DNA of 32,340 bases from assembly GCA_003222635.1 (NCBI GenBank), contig QHWQ01000072.1:1-32340 (forward strand). Direction: 5' to 3'. The notes under the pieces were generated by a model. It had not been told where the DNA came from. It did no database searches and saw only the letters and a program-made list of their open reading frames with translations. A program made the position numbers and the translations under genes. Below, in pieces: positions 23,896 through 31,791 of this stretch (the stretch's first letter is position 1; each line of letters opens with the position of its first letter). The DNA is from Acidobacteriota bacterium (GTDB taxonomy: Bacteria > Acidobacteriota > Vicinamibacteria > Vicinamibacterales > UBA2999).

Positions 23896-24910
23896 TGCAG
23901 CCCTCCCTGGTGCGCACGGGAACGAGCTTCATCCACTGCTGCGTGCGCCACCAATCGCGGTTGCGGCTGTACCAGTCGATCGTGATGTCGAGGCCGTCTT
24001 CGAGCGATGTCGTCGGCTCCCAATCGAGCAACGCTTTGGCTTTCTGTGTCGAACCGATGTGGCGATCCACCTGACCGGGTCGGTCGCTGACGCGCTGAAT
24101 GCAGCTGGGCGACACACCCAGACGGTTGATCAGCATCGTCGCCAGGTCGCGGACGGCGACGTCGCGGCCCGTTCCCAGGTTGATGGCCTGACCGACGACG
24201 CGCTCGAGTGGCACGTGGATGGCCTTGTCGATGGCCTCACAGGTATCTCCGACAAATCCCCAGTCGCGGCTGCTGGCACCGTCCCCATGCACCGTCAGCG
24301 GCGAACCGCACAAGCCCGACGTGATGAAGCGCGGCACGACCTTCTCCAGATGCTGATGCGGCCCGTACTGATTGAACGGGCGGATGATCACCGCCGGAAT
24401 GCCGTAGGTCTGCCAATACGAGTAGACGAGTCTGTCCGCGCCCGTTTTTGCGGCCGCGTACGGCGTCGTGGGATTCAGCGGATGCTCCTCGGTCATCGGG
24501 CTTTCGAGCGCGGTGCCGTACACCTCGGAGGTCGAGATGTGAATGAATCGCTCCACCTTGTCGGCGGCCTTCAGGACGGCGTTCGCGACCACGTGCGTGC
24601 CCACGACGTCGGTTTCGAAAAAGATGCGATTGTCGAAAATGGACCTCGCGACATGGGACTCCGCGGCGAAGTGCACGACGACATCCGATCGCGCCACGAG
24701 CGTATTCACAATCTCGCCGTTGGTCACGTTGCCGTGCCAGAACTCGAACTGTTTCGATTCGCGCACCGCCGGCGGAAGATTGTCCAGATTCCCCGCGTAG
24801 GTCAACGCATCGAGCACGATGACCCGGTAATCGGGACGCTCATGGTGGAGGTAGCGAACGAAGTTGCTGCCGATGAAACCGGCGCCGCCGGTCACGAGAA
24901 CTGTTTTCAT
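23882..24910 (-). CDS. NDP-sugar 4,6-dehydratase/epimerase (extended SDR, RfbB-like)
   Basis: 342 residues. Rossmann GGAGFIGSN (8-16), DALTYAGNLDNL (34-45, typical of dTDP-glucose 4,6-dehydratases), FAAESHVARSI (81-91), HISTSEVYG (124-132), Tyr151-x3-Lys155, and the substrate-side RPFNQYGPHQHLEKVVPRFI and VHGDGASSRDWGFVGD. RfbB enzymes have Thr-Asp-Glu after HIS; here the Asp is Ser128 (Thr-Ser-Glu), as in several related dehydratases and epimerases, so the product may differ from the classical dTDP-4-keto-6-deoxyglucose. ATG 24910 lies 46 bases after the acetyltransferase gene. With the aminotransferase and the acetyltransferase it forms a three-step amino-deoxy-sugar pathway. Confidence 0.88.
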   Translation of the reverse strand: MKTVLVTGGAGFIGSNFVRYLHHERPDYRVIVLDALTYAGNLDNLPPAVRESKQFEFWHGNVTNGEIVNTLVARSDVVVHFAAESHVARSIFDNRIFFETDVVGTHVVANAVLKAADKVERFIHISTSEVYGTALESPMTEEHPLNPTTPYAAAKTGADRLVYSYWQTYGIPAVIIRPFNQYGPHQHLEKVVPRFITSGLCGSPLTVHGDGASSRDWGFVGDTCEAIDKAIHVPLERVVGQAINLGTGRDVAVRDLATMLINRLGVSPSCIQRVSDRPGQVDRHIGSTQKAKALLDWEPTTSLEDGLDITIDWYSRNRDWWRTQQWMKLVPVRTREGCIEYH

Positions 24911-24956
24911 GCGAATACTCTTGTGACGATGTTGGTAAGGTGCGCGCTGGCGGCCG

Positions 24957-25661
24957 TCATGGCTGTGCGCGCAGCGCCGTCGCCACGTTGGCGCGGAACG
25001 TCGCCTCCGTGCAGCGCAGCGTGAAACCGACGCGCTCGTAGAGATTCGCGGCGGCGATGTTGGTCGCCTGTGTGCGCACAGTCACCACGCGGCAGCGCTC
25101 CGCAAACCAGGGCAGCGCCCGCTCGATGATGCGCGTCGCCACGCGCCGCCCCCGGAACTCCGGCAGCGTGCCCACGAGCTCGATCTCGCCCTCGCCGGTG
25201 TGGTCGTGCAGCACGCACGTGACGTATCCGGCCGGGCGATCCTCCATGATGCCGACGAAAAAGGCGGCTGCCCGCTCGTGGGCGATCACCTCGAAGGTCT
25301 CGTCGGTCGCTTCCTCCACCCGCAGATCGGGCCAGACGGGAAGGGCCGCCGCCGGTGCGACACTGCGCGCGAACGTGACGACGACGTCCATCATCTCGAA
25401 GCCCGTGGCTTCGAGCGCCCACACCTCCTCGAGATTCTCGAGGCGCGTGCGGCGCAGCACCTGCTGGAAGTGTTCGGCGCGAGCCCTTTGCAGCACCGAT
25501 TTGAACAGCAGCCGGTAGCCGGCCGCCGACGTGGCGTAGGCCGCACGGATGCGACCGATCTCGATGCCGAAGGCTTCGGAGTCGAACGACTCCCGCACGA
25601 AATCGACGTTCGCGTTGTCATGGCCACGCACGCCGCTGCTTTGTAACGGCACCACTCGCAT
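24957..25661 (-). CDS. GNAT-family acetyltransferase, WecD-like (probable NDP-amino-sugar N-acetyltransferase)
   Basis: 234 residues from ATG 25661, which has GGAGAGGA seven bases upstream; a longer frame to 25769 has no such site. The N-terminus VDFVRESFDSEAFGIEIGRI (19-38) resembles the 'WDSxFFGxxxGRL' start of WecD, which acetylates dTDP-4-amino-4,6-dideoxygalactose. The C-terminal GNAT domain has GYVTCVLHD, EIELVGTLPEFRGRRVATRIIERAL (acetyl-CoA loop RGRRVA) and TNIAAANLYERVGF. The context supports the role: the dehydratase and DegT aminotransferase genes follow directly. It is the first gene of the operon and diverges from the giant 1664-residue protein gene across a 257-bp spacer. Confidence 0.8.
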   Translation of the reverse strand: MRVVPLQSSGVRGHDNANVDFVRESFDSEAFGIEIGRIRAAYATSAAGYRLLFKSVLQRARAEHFQQVLRRTRLENLEEVWALEATGFEMMDVVVTFARSVAPAAALPVWPDLRVEEATDETFEVIAHERAAAFFVGIMEDRPAGYVTCVLHDHTGEGEIELVGTLPEFRGRRVATRIIERALPWFAERCRVVTVRTQATNIAAANLYERVGFTLRCTEATFRANVATALRAQP

Positions 25662-25749
25662 CACTGTCCTCTCCGGGAATGTCGCGCGTCCGTTCGAGCA
25701 AATCGCTCGCCATAAAAATGCCGCGTCACAGGCGTCGCACCGCGCCGGC

Positions 25750-25800
25750 GTCTGCCCGCGGGCAGACAAAAGTCCGTACGTCGTTCCTCCGCGGCGACTG
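25750..25800. repeat. 18-bp perfect palindrome plus GGCAGAC-N4-GTC element in a divergent promoter region
   Basis: GTCTGCCCGCGGGCAGAC (25750-25767) is its own reverse complement. Its right half runs into the family core GGCAGAC-AAAA-GTC (25761-25774), and downstream CTCCGCGGCGACT (about 25788-25799) matches the end of the minus-strand copy at 7325-7372. Located between the divergent acetyltransferase and 1664-residue protein genes, it could be a repressor operator or simply one more copy of the dispersed hairpin repeat. Confidence 0.5.
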
Positions 25801-25836
25801 CAGGCGCAAACGGTGCACGGTTGCCGACCAACGGCG

Positions 25837-25852
25837 TGGCGATGTGTTTGCT
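25837..25852 (+). promoter_or_regulatory. Possible sigma-54 (RpoN) promoter for the 1664-aa protein gene
   Basis: TGGCGATGTGTTTGCT has the invariant GG and GC exactly ten bases apart, with full TGGC and TTGCT boxes; 9 of 12 informative positions match TGGCACG-N4-TTGCW. It would start transcription about 55-60 bases before GTG 25919, a sensible leader. Sigma-54 control of exopolysaccharide loci is known in several phyla. No enhancer-binding regulator gene is in the window. Confidence 0.45.
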
Positions 25853-25918
25853 ACAGACCCCTAACGCTCGTTTCAGATACCCGTTTGCGTCTTCATCCGT
25901 GCTATCGGAGTCGAACCC

Positions 25919-28900
25919 GTGGCCTATCTCCTCGTGCTCAAATCGCGTCGTCTGTGGCTGGCCCTCGCCATCGTGCTCGCGTCCCTGCTGGCGGGAACGC
26001 CGCTGCGCTCGCAGGCGTCGAGTCCCTGCGGGGCCAACATCAATGCGATCGTGTGTGAGAACCTCAAACCGGGAGATCCCGCATCGTCTTGGGATGTCAC
26101 GGGTTCGGGCGACGCGAGCATTCAGGGATTCAGCACGGATATCAGCGCCGATCAGGGCGGCCTCGTGCAGTTCAAGGTGAAGACCGACGCGGCCGCGTAT
26201 CACATCGACATCTACCGCGTGGGCTATTACAGCGGCATGGGCGCCCGGAAGGTCGCCACGATCGTTCCGTCGGTGACGCTGCCGCAGACGCAACCCGCGT
26301 GTCTCACGAACGCGGCAACGGGATTGATCGACTGCGGCAACTGGGCCATCTCGGCGTCATGGAGCGTGCCGCCCGACGCGGTCTCCGGCGTCTACCTCGC
26401 ACGCCTCGTGCGCAACGATACGGGAGGCGCGAGCCACGTTCCGTTCGTCGTCCGCGACGACGATGGCCATTCGGACCTGTTGTTTCAGACCTCCGACACG
26501 ACGTGGCAGGCGTACAACAACTACGGCGGCAACAGCCTGTATGTGGGTCAGCCCGACGGCCGCGCCTACAAGGTCAGTTACAACCGCCCCTTGATCAATC
26601 GATCGACGCCCAACGGCGGCATCGAAGGATCGTTCTTCGCCACCGAGATGCCGATGGTGCGCTGGCTCGAAGCCAACGGCTACAACGTCAGCTACTTCTC
26701 GGGCGTCGACACCGAACGGCGCGGCGCGGAGCTGCTCGAGCACAAGGTCTTCCTCTCCGTCGGCCACGACGAGTACTGGTCCGCCGGCCAGCGCGCGAAC
26801 GTGGAAGCGGCGCGCGACGCGGGCATCAACCTGGCGTTCTTCAGCGGCAACGAGAGTTTCTGGAAGACGCGGTGGGAGTCGAGCATCGACGCCTCAGCGA
26901 CGGCGTACCGCACGCTCGTCAGCTACAAGGAGACGCACGCCAACGCGAAGATCGATCCGACAGCGACATGGACCGGCACGTGGCGCGATCCGCGGTTCAG
27001 CCCGCCGGCCGATGGCGGCCGTCCCGAGAACTCGATGAGCGGCACGATGTTCATGGTCAACGGCACGCGCAACGATCCGTTGAAGGTGCCGGCTGCACAG
27101 GGCTTGCACCGCTTCTGGCGGAACACCAGCGTTGCAACGCTGGCCCCGGGAACGACCGCGACCTTCGCGAACGGCCTGGTCGGGTACGAGATTGACGAGG
27201 CGCCGGACAACGCAACCACGCCACCCGGACTGCAGCGCCTTTCAACCACCACGATGGACGTCAGCCCGCTCTACCTGCAGGATTACGGATCGACCTACGG
27301 GTCGGGCATCGCGACGCACAGCCTGACGCTGTACCGCGCCGCAAGCGGGGCGCTCGTGTTCGGCGCCGGCACCGTGCAGTACTCGTGGGGTCTCGACGCC
27401 ACGCACGATCGCAGCGGCCCGGCCGCCGACCCGCGGCTGCAACAGGCGACGGTCAACCTGCTCGCCGACATGGGCGCGCAGCCGGGATCGCTGCAGCTCG
27501 GGCTGGTCACCGCGTCGCCGTCGCTCGACACCATCGCGCCCGGTTCGACGATTTCCTCGCCCCCGGACGGCGGATCCGTACAGAGCGGCACGCCGGTCAC
27601 GATCACCGGCACGGCCTCGGATTCCGGAGGCGGCATCGTGACGAGCGTTGATGTCTCGACTGATAACGGCGCGACGTGGCATCACGCGTCGGGCACCGCC
27701 TCGTGGACTTACAGCTGGACGCCCTCGGGTCCCGGATCGACGGATACGTCAGCGACGATTCGCAGCCGCGCCTACGACGACAGCGGCAATCTCGAAACGC
27801 CGGGCTCGGGCATCCGCGTGACCGTTCGCGCGATAGGCGGACTTGTCGCGTCATACGGGTTCAACGAGGGGTCGGGCACGCTCGTCACCGACGTCTCGGG
27901 CAATGGCAATACCGGCACGATCACCGGCGCGACCTGGACGCAGGGACGTACGGGTATGGGCGGTGCGTTGCTCTTCAACGGCAGCAGCAACTGGGTGACG
28001 ATCAACGACGTCGCGGCGCTGCATCTCACCAACGGGATGACGCTCGAAGCGTGGGTCAATCCGAGCTCGTTGACCGGCTGGCGCAGTGTCATCATGAAGG
28101 AGGCGCCGCCGAACACGCTCGCCTACAGCATCTACGCGAACGACAGCGTTCCGCGTCCCGCAACCACCATCCGCGTGCCGAACGGCGACCTGGAGGCGGC
28201 GGGCACGAGCGGCGTTCCGCTGAACCAGTGGACGCACCTCGCGGGGTCGTACGACGGCACGACGGTCCGGCTGTACGTGAACGGCACGCAGGTCGCGCAG
28301 ACGACGACAACGGGCAACCTGGTGAGCTCGACGGCACCGCTGCGCATCGGCGGCAACGCCATCTGGGGCGAGTACTTCTCCGGCGCCATCGACGAAGTGC
28401 GCGTCTATCGGCGAGCGCTGGCTCCGTCGGAGATTCAGGCGGACGTCAATACGCCGGTCGGTGGCGGGCCGATTCCCGACACCACGCCGCCGACGGTCTC
28501 GATCACCGCGCCGTCCGCCGGCGCGACGGTCGGCGGCACGGCGACGACCGTGAGCGCGAACGCCGGCGACAATGTAGCCGTCGTCGGCGTGCAGTTCCTC
28601 CTCGATGGCGCATCGCTCGGCGCCGAGGACACCACCTCGCCCTATTCGATTTCGTGGAATACGACAGGCGTGACCGACGGCACGCACGTGCTCTCCGCGC
28701 GGGGGCGCGATGCGGCCGGCAATACCGCACTCGCGACGAACGTCTCCGTCACCGTGAACAACACACCCGACTCGATGCCGCCGACCGTCTCGATCACAAC
28801 GCCCGCATCAGGCGCCACGCTGACCGGGACGACGACGGTGACAGTCATTGCCTCCGACAACGTCGCGGTTGCGGGTGTGACGTTCCTCGTGGACAACGTG

Positions 28901-30913
28901 CAAACCGGCGCGGAAGACACGGTCGCCCCATTCAGCTGGTCATGGAATACCGCGGCGGTCCCGAACGGATCGCACACGCTGACTGCGCGCGCGCACGACG
29001 GCGCCGGCAACACGGCGACATCGGCCGCCGTGACGGTCACGGTGACCAACACCGCGCCACCACCAATAGGTCTGGTGGCCGCCTATTCCTTCGATGAGGG
29101 AACGGGTTCGACGGTCGGCGATTCCTCGGGCCAGGGCAATGTCGGCACGATCTCCGGCGCCACGTGGACCACGGCCGGTAAATACGGAAAGGCGCTGACA
29201 TTCAACGGCTCGTCGAACTGGGTCACGGTTGCCGCTCCCAATTCGCTCGATCTCACGACCGGGATGACCGTGGAGGCATGGGTCAATCCGACGGCTGTCA
29301 GCGGGTACCAGGAAGCCGTACTGAAGGAAGCCACGGGCGATCTCGCCTATGCGTTGTACGCCAACAACGGCACGCCGGCTATGCCCGCCGGCGTCATGAG
29401 CATCGGCACCGCACAGCGGACCGCGCCAGGCACGTCCGCGATTGCCGTCAACGTGTGGACCCACATCGCCACGACGTTTGATGGCGCCACGCTCCGGATG
29501 TTCGTCAACGGTGTGCAAACCGGCACCGCCTCGCTGTCCGGCTCGATCAACGTCACGACGGGTGCGCTCCGCATCGGCGGCAATGCCATCTGGGGCGAGT
29601 ACTTCAGCGGCCGCATCGACGAAGTGCGCGTTTACAACCGCGCCTTGACAGCCGCGGAAATCGCCGCCGACATGAACGCTGCGGTTGGTGGAGGAGCACC
29701 CGACACGACGCCACCTACGGTCGCGCTGACCGCGCCGGCATCGGGTGCCACGGTAGGCGGCACGATCACCGTGTCCGCGTCGGCGAGCGACAACGTCGGC
29801 GTGGCCGGCGTGCAGTTCCTGCTCGACGGCGCGTCGCTCGGAGCTGAGGATACGTCCGATCCGTACTCCATCTCCTGGAACACCGTCGGCGCGACCAACG
29901 GGACGCACACGTTGTCCGCACGGGCGCGCGATGCGGCCGGTAATACCACAGTTCCCGCAAGCGTCACGGTTACGGTCAACAATACGCCGGACACCGTTCT
30001 CCCGTCTGTCGCGATCACCGCGCCGGCATCGGGCGCCACGCTGTCGGGCACGGCGACCGTCACGGTGAACGCATCCGACAACGTAGCCGTCGCCGGTGTG
30101 ACGTTCCTCGTTGACAACGTGCAGGTCGGCGCGGAGAACACGGTTGCTCCGTACAGCTGGTCGTGGAACACGACCACGGCATCCAACGGCACGCACTCAT
30201 TGACTGCGCGTGCGCGCGACAACGCCGGCAACACGGCGACATCGGCCGCCGTCTCGGTCACCGTCTCGAATACCGCCCCGCCTCCGATGGGCCTGGTGGC
30301 CGCCTACTCCTTCGATGAAGGCGCGGGGTCGACGGTCGGCGATTCGTCCGGCAGCGGTAATGTCGGGACGATCTCCGGCGCCACGTGGACCGTGGCCGGC
30401 AAATACGGAAAGGCGCTGACCTTCAACGGCACGTCGAACTGGGTCACGGTCCCGGACGCCAACTCGCTGGATCTCACGACCGCGATGACGATCGAGGCGT
30501 GGGTCAATCCGACGGCTGTCAGCGGGTACCAGGAAGCCGTGCTGAAGGAAGCCACGGGCGATCTCGCCTATGCGTTGTACGCCAACAACGGCACGCCGGC
30601 TGTGCCCGGTGGCGTCATGAGTAGTGGCGCCGCGCAGCGGACGGCGCCGGGCACGTCGGCGATTGCCGTCAACGTGTGGACCCACATCGCTACGACGTTT
30701 GATGGCGCCACGCTTCGGATGTTCGTCAACGGTGCGCAGACCGGCACCGCGTCGCTGTCCGGCTCGATCAACGTTACGACGGGTCCCCTGCGCATCGGCG
30801 GCAATACCATCTGGGGCGAGTACTTCAGCGGTAGCATCGACGATGTGCGCATCTACAATCGCGCCTTGACAGCCGCGGAAATCGCCGCCGACATGAACAC
30901 GCCAGTCCCATGA
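25919..30913 (+). CDS. Giant exported protein: N,N-dimethylformamidase-like N-domain, three LamG and five Ig-like modules
   Basis: 1664 residues. GTG 25919 has GGAG eight bases upstream. A membrane-spanning signal (10-30) leads into residues 36-530, a domain like the C-terminal part of the N,N-dimethylformamidase large subunit: DIYRVGYYSGMGARKV, RPLINRSTPNGGIEGSFF, the signature FLSVGHDEYWSAGQR (278-292), AFFSGNESFWKTRWE (306-320), MSGTMFMVNGT and a terminal FGAGTVQYSWGL. Four Cys (37, 46, 128, 139) may form disulfides. Then Ig-like 536-637, LamG 640-847, Ig 854-946, Ig 951-1044, LamG 1049-1255, Ig 1261-1354, Ig 1359-1451, LamG 1457-1662. The last two Ig-Ig-LamG blocks are near-identical tandem copies. 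Dimethylformamide is an unlikely natural substrate; an amide-type bond in the matrix polysaccharide or a purely structural role are alternatives. No anchor follows the last LamG. Confidence 0.87.
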   Translation: MAYLLVLKSRRLWLALAIVLASLLAGTPLRSQASSPCGANINAIVCENLKPGDPASSWDVTGSGDASIQGFSTDISADQGGLVQFKVKTDAAAYHIDIYRVGYYSGMGARKVATIVPSVTLPQTQPACLTNAATGLIDCGNWAISASWSVPPDAVSGVYLARLVRNDTGGASHVPFVVRDDDGHSDLLFQTSDTTWQAYNNYGGNSLYVGQPDGRAYKVSYNRPLINRSTPNGGIEGSFFATEMPMVRWLEANGYNVSYFSGVDTERRGAELLEHKVFLSVGHDEYWSAGQRANVEAARDAGINLAFFSGNESFWKTRWESSIDASATAYRTLVSYKETHANAKIDPTATWTGTWRDPRFSPPADGGRPENSMSGTMFMVNGTRNDPLKVPAAQGLHRFWRNTSVATLAPGTTATFANGLVGYEIDEAPDNATTPPGLQRLSTTTMDVSPLYLQDYGSTYGSGIATHSLTLYRAASGALVFGAGTVQYSWGLDATHDRSGPAADPRLQQATVNLLADMGAQPGSLQLGLVTASPSLDTIAPGSTISSPPDGGSVQSGTPVTITGTASDSGGGIVTSVDVSTDNGATWHHASGTASWTYSWTPSGPGSTDTSATIRSRAYDDSGNLETPGSGIRVTVRAIGGLVASYGFNEGSGTLVTDVSGNGNTGTITGATWTQGRTGMGGALLFNGSSNWVTINDVAALHLTNGMTLEAWVNPSSLTGWRSVIMKEAPPNTLAYSIYANDSVPRPATTIRVPNGDLEAAGTSGVPLNQWTHLAGSYDGTTVRLYVNGTQVAQTTTTGNLVSSTAPLRIGGNAIWGEYFSGAIDEVRVYRRALAPSEIQADVNTPVGGGPIPDTTPPTVSITAPSAGATVGGTATTVSANAGDNVAVVGVQFLLDGASLGAEDTTSPYSISWNTTGVTDGTHVLSARGRDAAGNTALATNVSVTVNNTPDSMPPTVSITTPASGATLTGTTTVTVIASDNVAVAGVTFLVDNVQTGAEDTVAPFSWSWNTAAVPNGSHTLTARAHDGAGNTATSAAVTVTVTNTAPPPIGLVAAYSFDEGTGSTVGDSSGQGNVGTISGATWTTAGKYGKALTFNGSSNWVTVAAPNSLDLTTGMTVEAWVNPTAVSGYQEAVLKEATGDLAYALYANNGTPAMPAGVMSIGTAQRTAPGTSAIAVNVWTHIATTFDGATLRMFVNGVQTGTASLSGSINVTTGALRIGGNAIWGEYFSGRIDEVRVYNRALTAAEIAADMNAAVGGGAPDTTPPTVALTAPASGATVGGTITVSASASDNVGVAGVQFLLDGASLGAEDTSDPYSISWNTVGATNGTHTLSARARDAAGNTTVPASVTVTVNNTPDTVLPSVAITAPASGATLSGTATVTVNASDNVAVAGVTFLVDNVQVGAENTVAPYSWSWNTTTASNGTHSLTARARDNAGNTATSAAVSVTVSNTAPPPMGLVAAYSFDEGAGSTVGDSSGSGNVGTISGATWTVAGKYGKALTFNGTSNWVTVPDANSLDLTTAMTIEAWVNPTAVSGYQEAVLKEATGDLAYALYANNGTPAVPGGVMSSGAAQRTAPGTSAIAVNVWTHIATTFDGATLRMFVNGAQTGTASLSGSINVTTGPLRIGGNTIWGEYFSGSIDDVRIYNRALTAAEIAADMNTPVP
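28478..29690 (+). repeat. Intragenic tandem repeat, unit A (Ig-Ig-LamG, about 1.21 kb)
   Basis: Encodes residues 854-1257 of the giant protein. The Ig pairs and LamG are near-identical to unit B at 29699-30910, especially the LamG parts (AYSFDEGxGSTVGDSSG, PTAVSGYQEAVLKEATGDL, SGSINVTTGxLRIGGN in both). Confidence 0.75.
29699..30910 (+). repeat. Intragenic tandem repeat, unit B (Ig-Ig-LamG, about 1.21 kb)
   Basis: Encodes residues 1261-1664. Long stretches of DNA match unit A with only scattered substitutions, implying a recent duplication or continuing gene conversion. The first LamG of the protein (640-847) is clearly more divergent, so only the last block was duplicated. Confidence 0.75.
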
Positions 30914-30955
30914 CACGCCGGACCTTGACGGACGGCGGCAGTTTCAGCGGGCATC

Positions 30956-30990
30956 GCACGTCGCGACGGTGTCGTTCACCGTCGCCGTGC
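30956..30990. terminator. Strong hairpin between convergent genes
   Basis: GCACG-TC-GCGACGGTG (30956-30971) pairs with CACCGTCGCCGTGC (30977-30990): 14 base pairs, a two-base bulge and the loop TCGTT. It lies between the ends of the 1664-residue protein gene (30913) and the zinc-ribbon gene (31000). No T-tract follows, but the position and stability suit a bidirectional terminator. Confidence 0.6.
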
Positions 30991-30999
30991 GGTAGGCGA

Positions 31000-31347
31000 T
31001 CACTCGCCGTCCTTGTCTTTCTTGCCGCGATTCGCCCAGCGGACCCGTGCGGCACGCGAGGCAATCTTGCGGCGCTGGGCGGCGGTCAGCGCCTTGGCGC
31101 GCGCTTGTCCACCCTTTAACCCGCCAAGACGCCCGAGCGCGGCGGCGTGCGGATTCTTGCGGCTGGGCTGCAATCCTGGCGCGACCGAGGTTTCGGTCGG
31201 GGCGTGACACCAGGGGCAGTCGGGATCCTCTCCCGGCCGCACGACCAGCTGCCCTTCCCATTCGCACACCTTGCACTTCCGCGCCGCGAGCTCGGGTTCA
31301 TCAGCTGAGAGCGGATTGTCCGGATCCGTCGGCCACTTGAACGCCAT
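31000..31347 (-). CDS. Small zinc-ribbon protein with KGG-like basic C-terminus
   Basis: 115 residues from ATG 31347 (MAFKWPTDPDNP); the frame opens further upstream to 31410, but that part looks non-coding. Four cysteines in two CxxC knuckles (Cys25/28 in CKVC and Cys44/47 in CPWC) should bind one zinc. The C-terminus has AALGRLGGLKGGQARAKAL (69-87), like the KGG stress-protein motif, then RRKIASRAARVRWANRGKK, strongly basic and helical, suggesting nucleic-acid binding. It has no obvious link to polysaccharide synthesis and marks the end of that locus. Function unknown. Confidence 0.7.
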   Translation of the reverse strand: MAFKWPTDPDNPLSADEPELAARKCKVCEWEGQLVVRPGEDPDCPWCHAPTETSVAPGLQPSRKNPHAAALGRLGGLKGGQARAKALTAAQRRKIASRAARVRWANRGKKDKDGE

Positions 31348-31424
31348 TGACTCGGTCCTATCGCCCGGAGGAAACCGGCACCTGCCGTCTCCGGACACAT
31401 TGCGGTGCAATACAAATGCTTGGC

Positions 31425-31442
31425 AATGCTTGAGCGTCCATG
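31425..31442 (+). repeat. AATGCTTGA motif, copy 1
   Basis: AATGCTTGAGCGTCCATG. A partial extra copy (AAATGCTTGG) directly precedes it at about 31414-31423. Confidence 0.45.
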
Positions 31443-31562
31443 CACTCGGTGCTTACGCGTGTATGCACGCCGGAAGCGCGCTCGCGGCGCCCCATTGTGG
31501 GATCAATCCAGGCGCGCGCGCGACCGCGGCGCGAAATTCCGTGCAAGTGCGGGCGCGCTCGG

Positions 31563-31580
31563 AATGCTTGAGCGCACACG
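31563..31580 (+). repeat. AATGCTTGA motif, copy 2
   Basis: AATGCTTGAGCGCACACG; the first 12 bases are identical to copy 1. Confidence 0.45.
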
Positions 31581-31791
31581 GATCCTCACGGCGCCCGTGA
31601 TTGTGTAGCGGAATCCACCGTGAGCGGCGCGCGCGCTACACGGGGGTAACGAACCTCACATTTCCTTCAACACCCAGCGGCCGCGTTCTGGGCACAAATT
31701 ACACGCCTCGACCGCGCGTGCGCGCCGACCTCGAGCGCCGAGTCGGCGAAATGCGCGTATTTCGCGGCCGGGGTGCGCGACGTGCTCCTCC

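Noticed and set aside
25895-25920. tRNA T-loop-like sequence (GGTTCGACTCC on the minus strand)
   Set aside because: The T-stem does not pair and no D-arm, anticodon arm or acceptor stem can be built.
28478-30910. The repeated 1.2-kb units as a mobile element or CRISPR-like array
   Set aside because: The repeats are in frame within one protein gene and encode Ig-Ig-LamG modules; no transposase or spacer structure.
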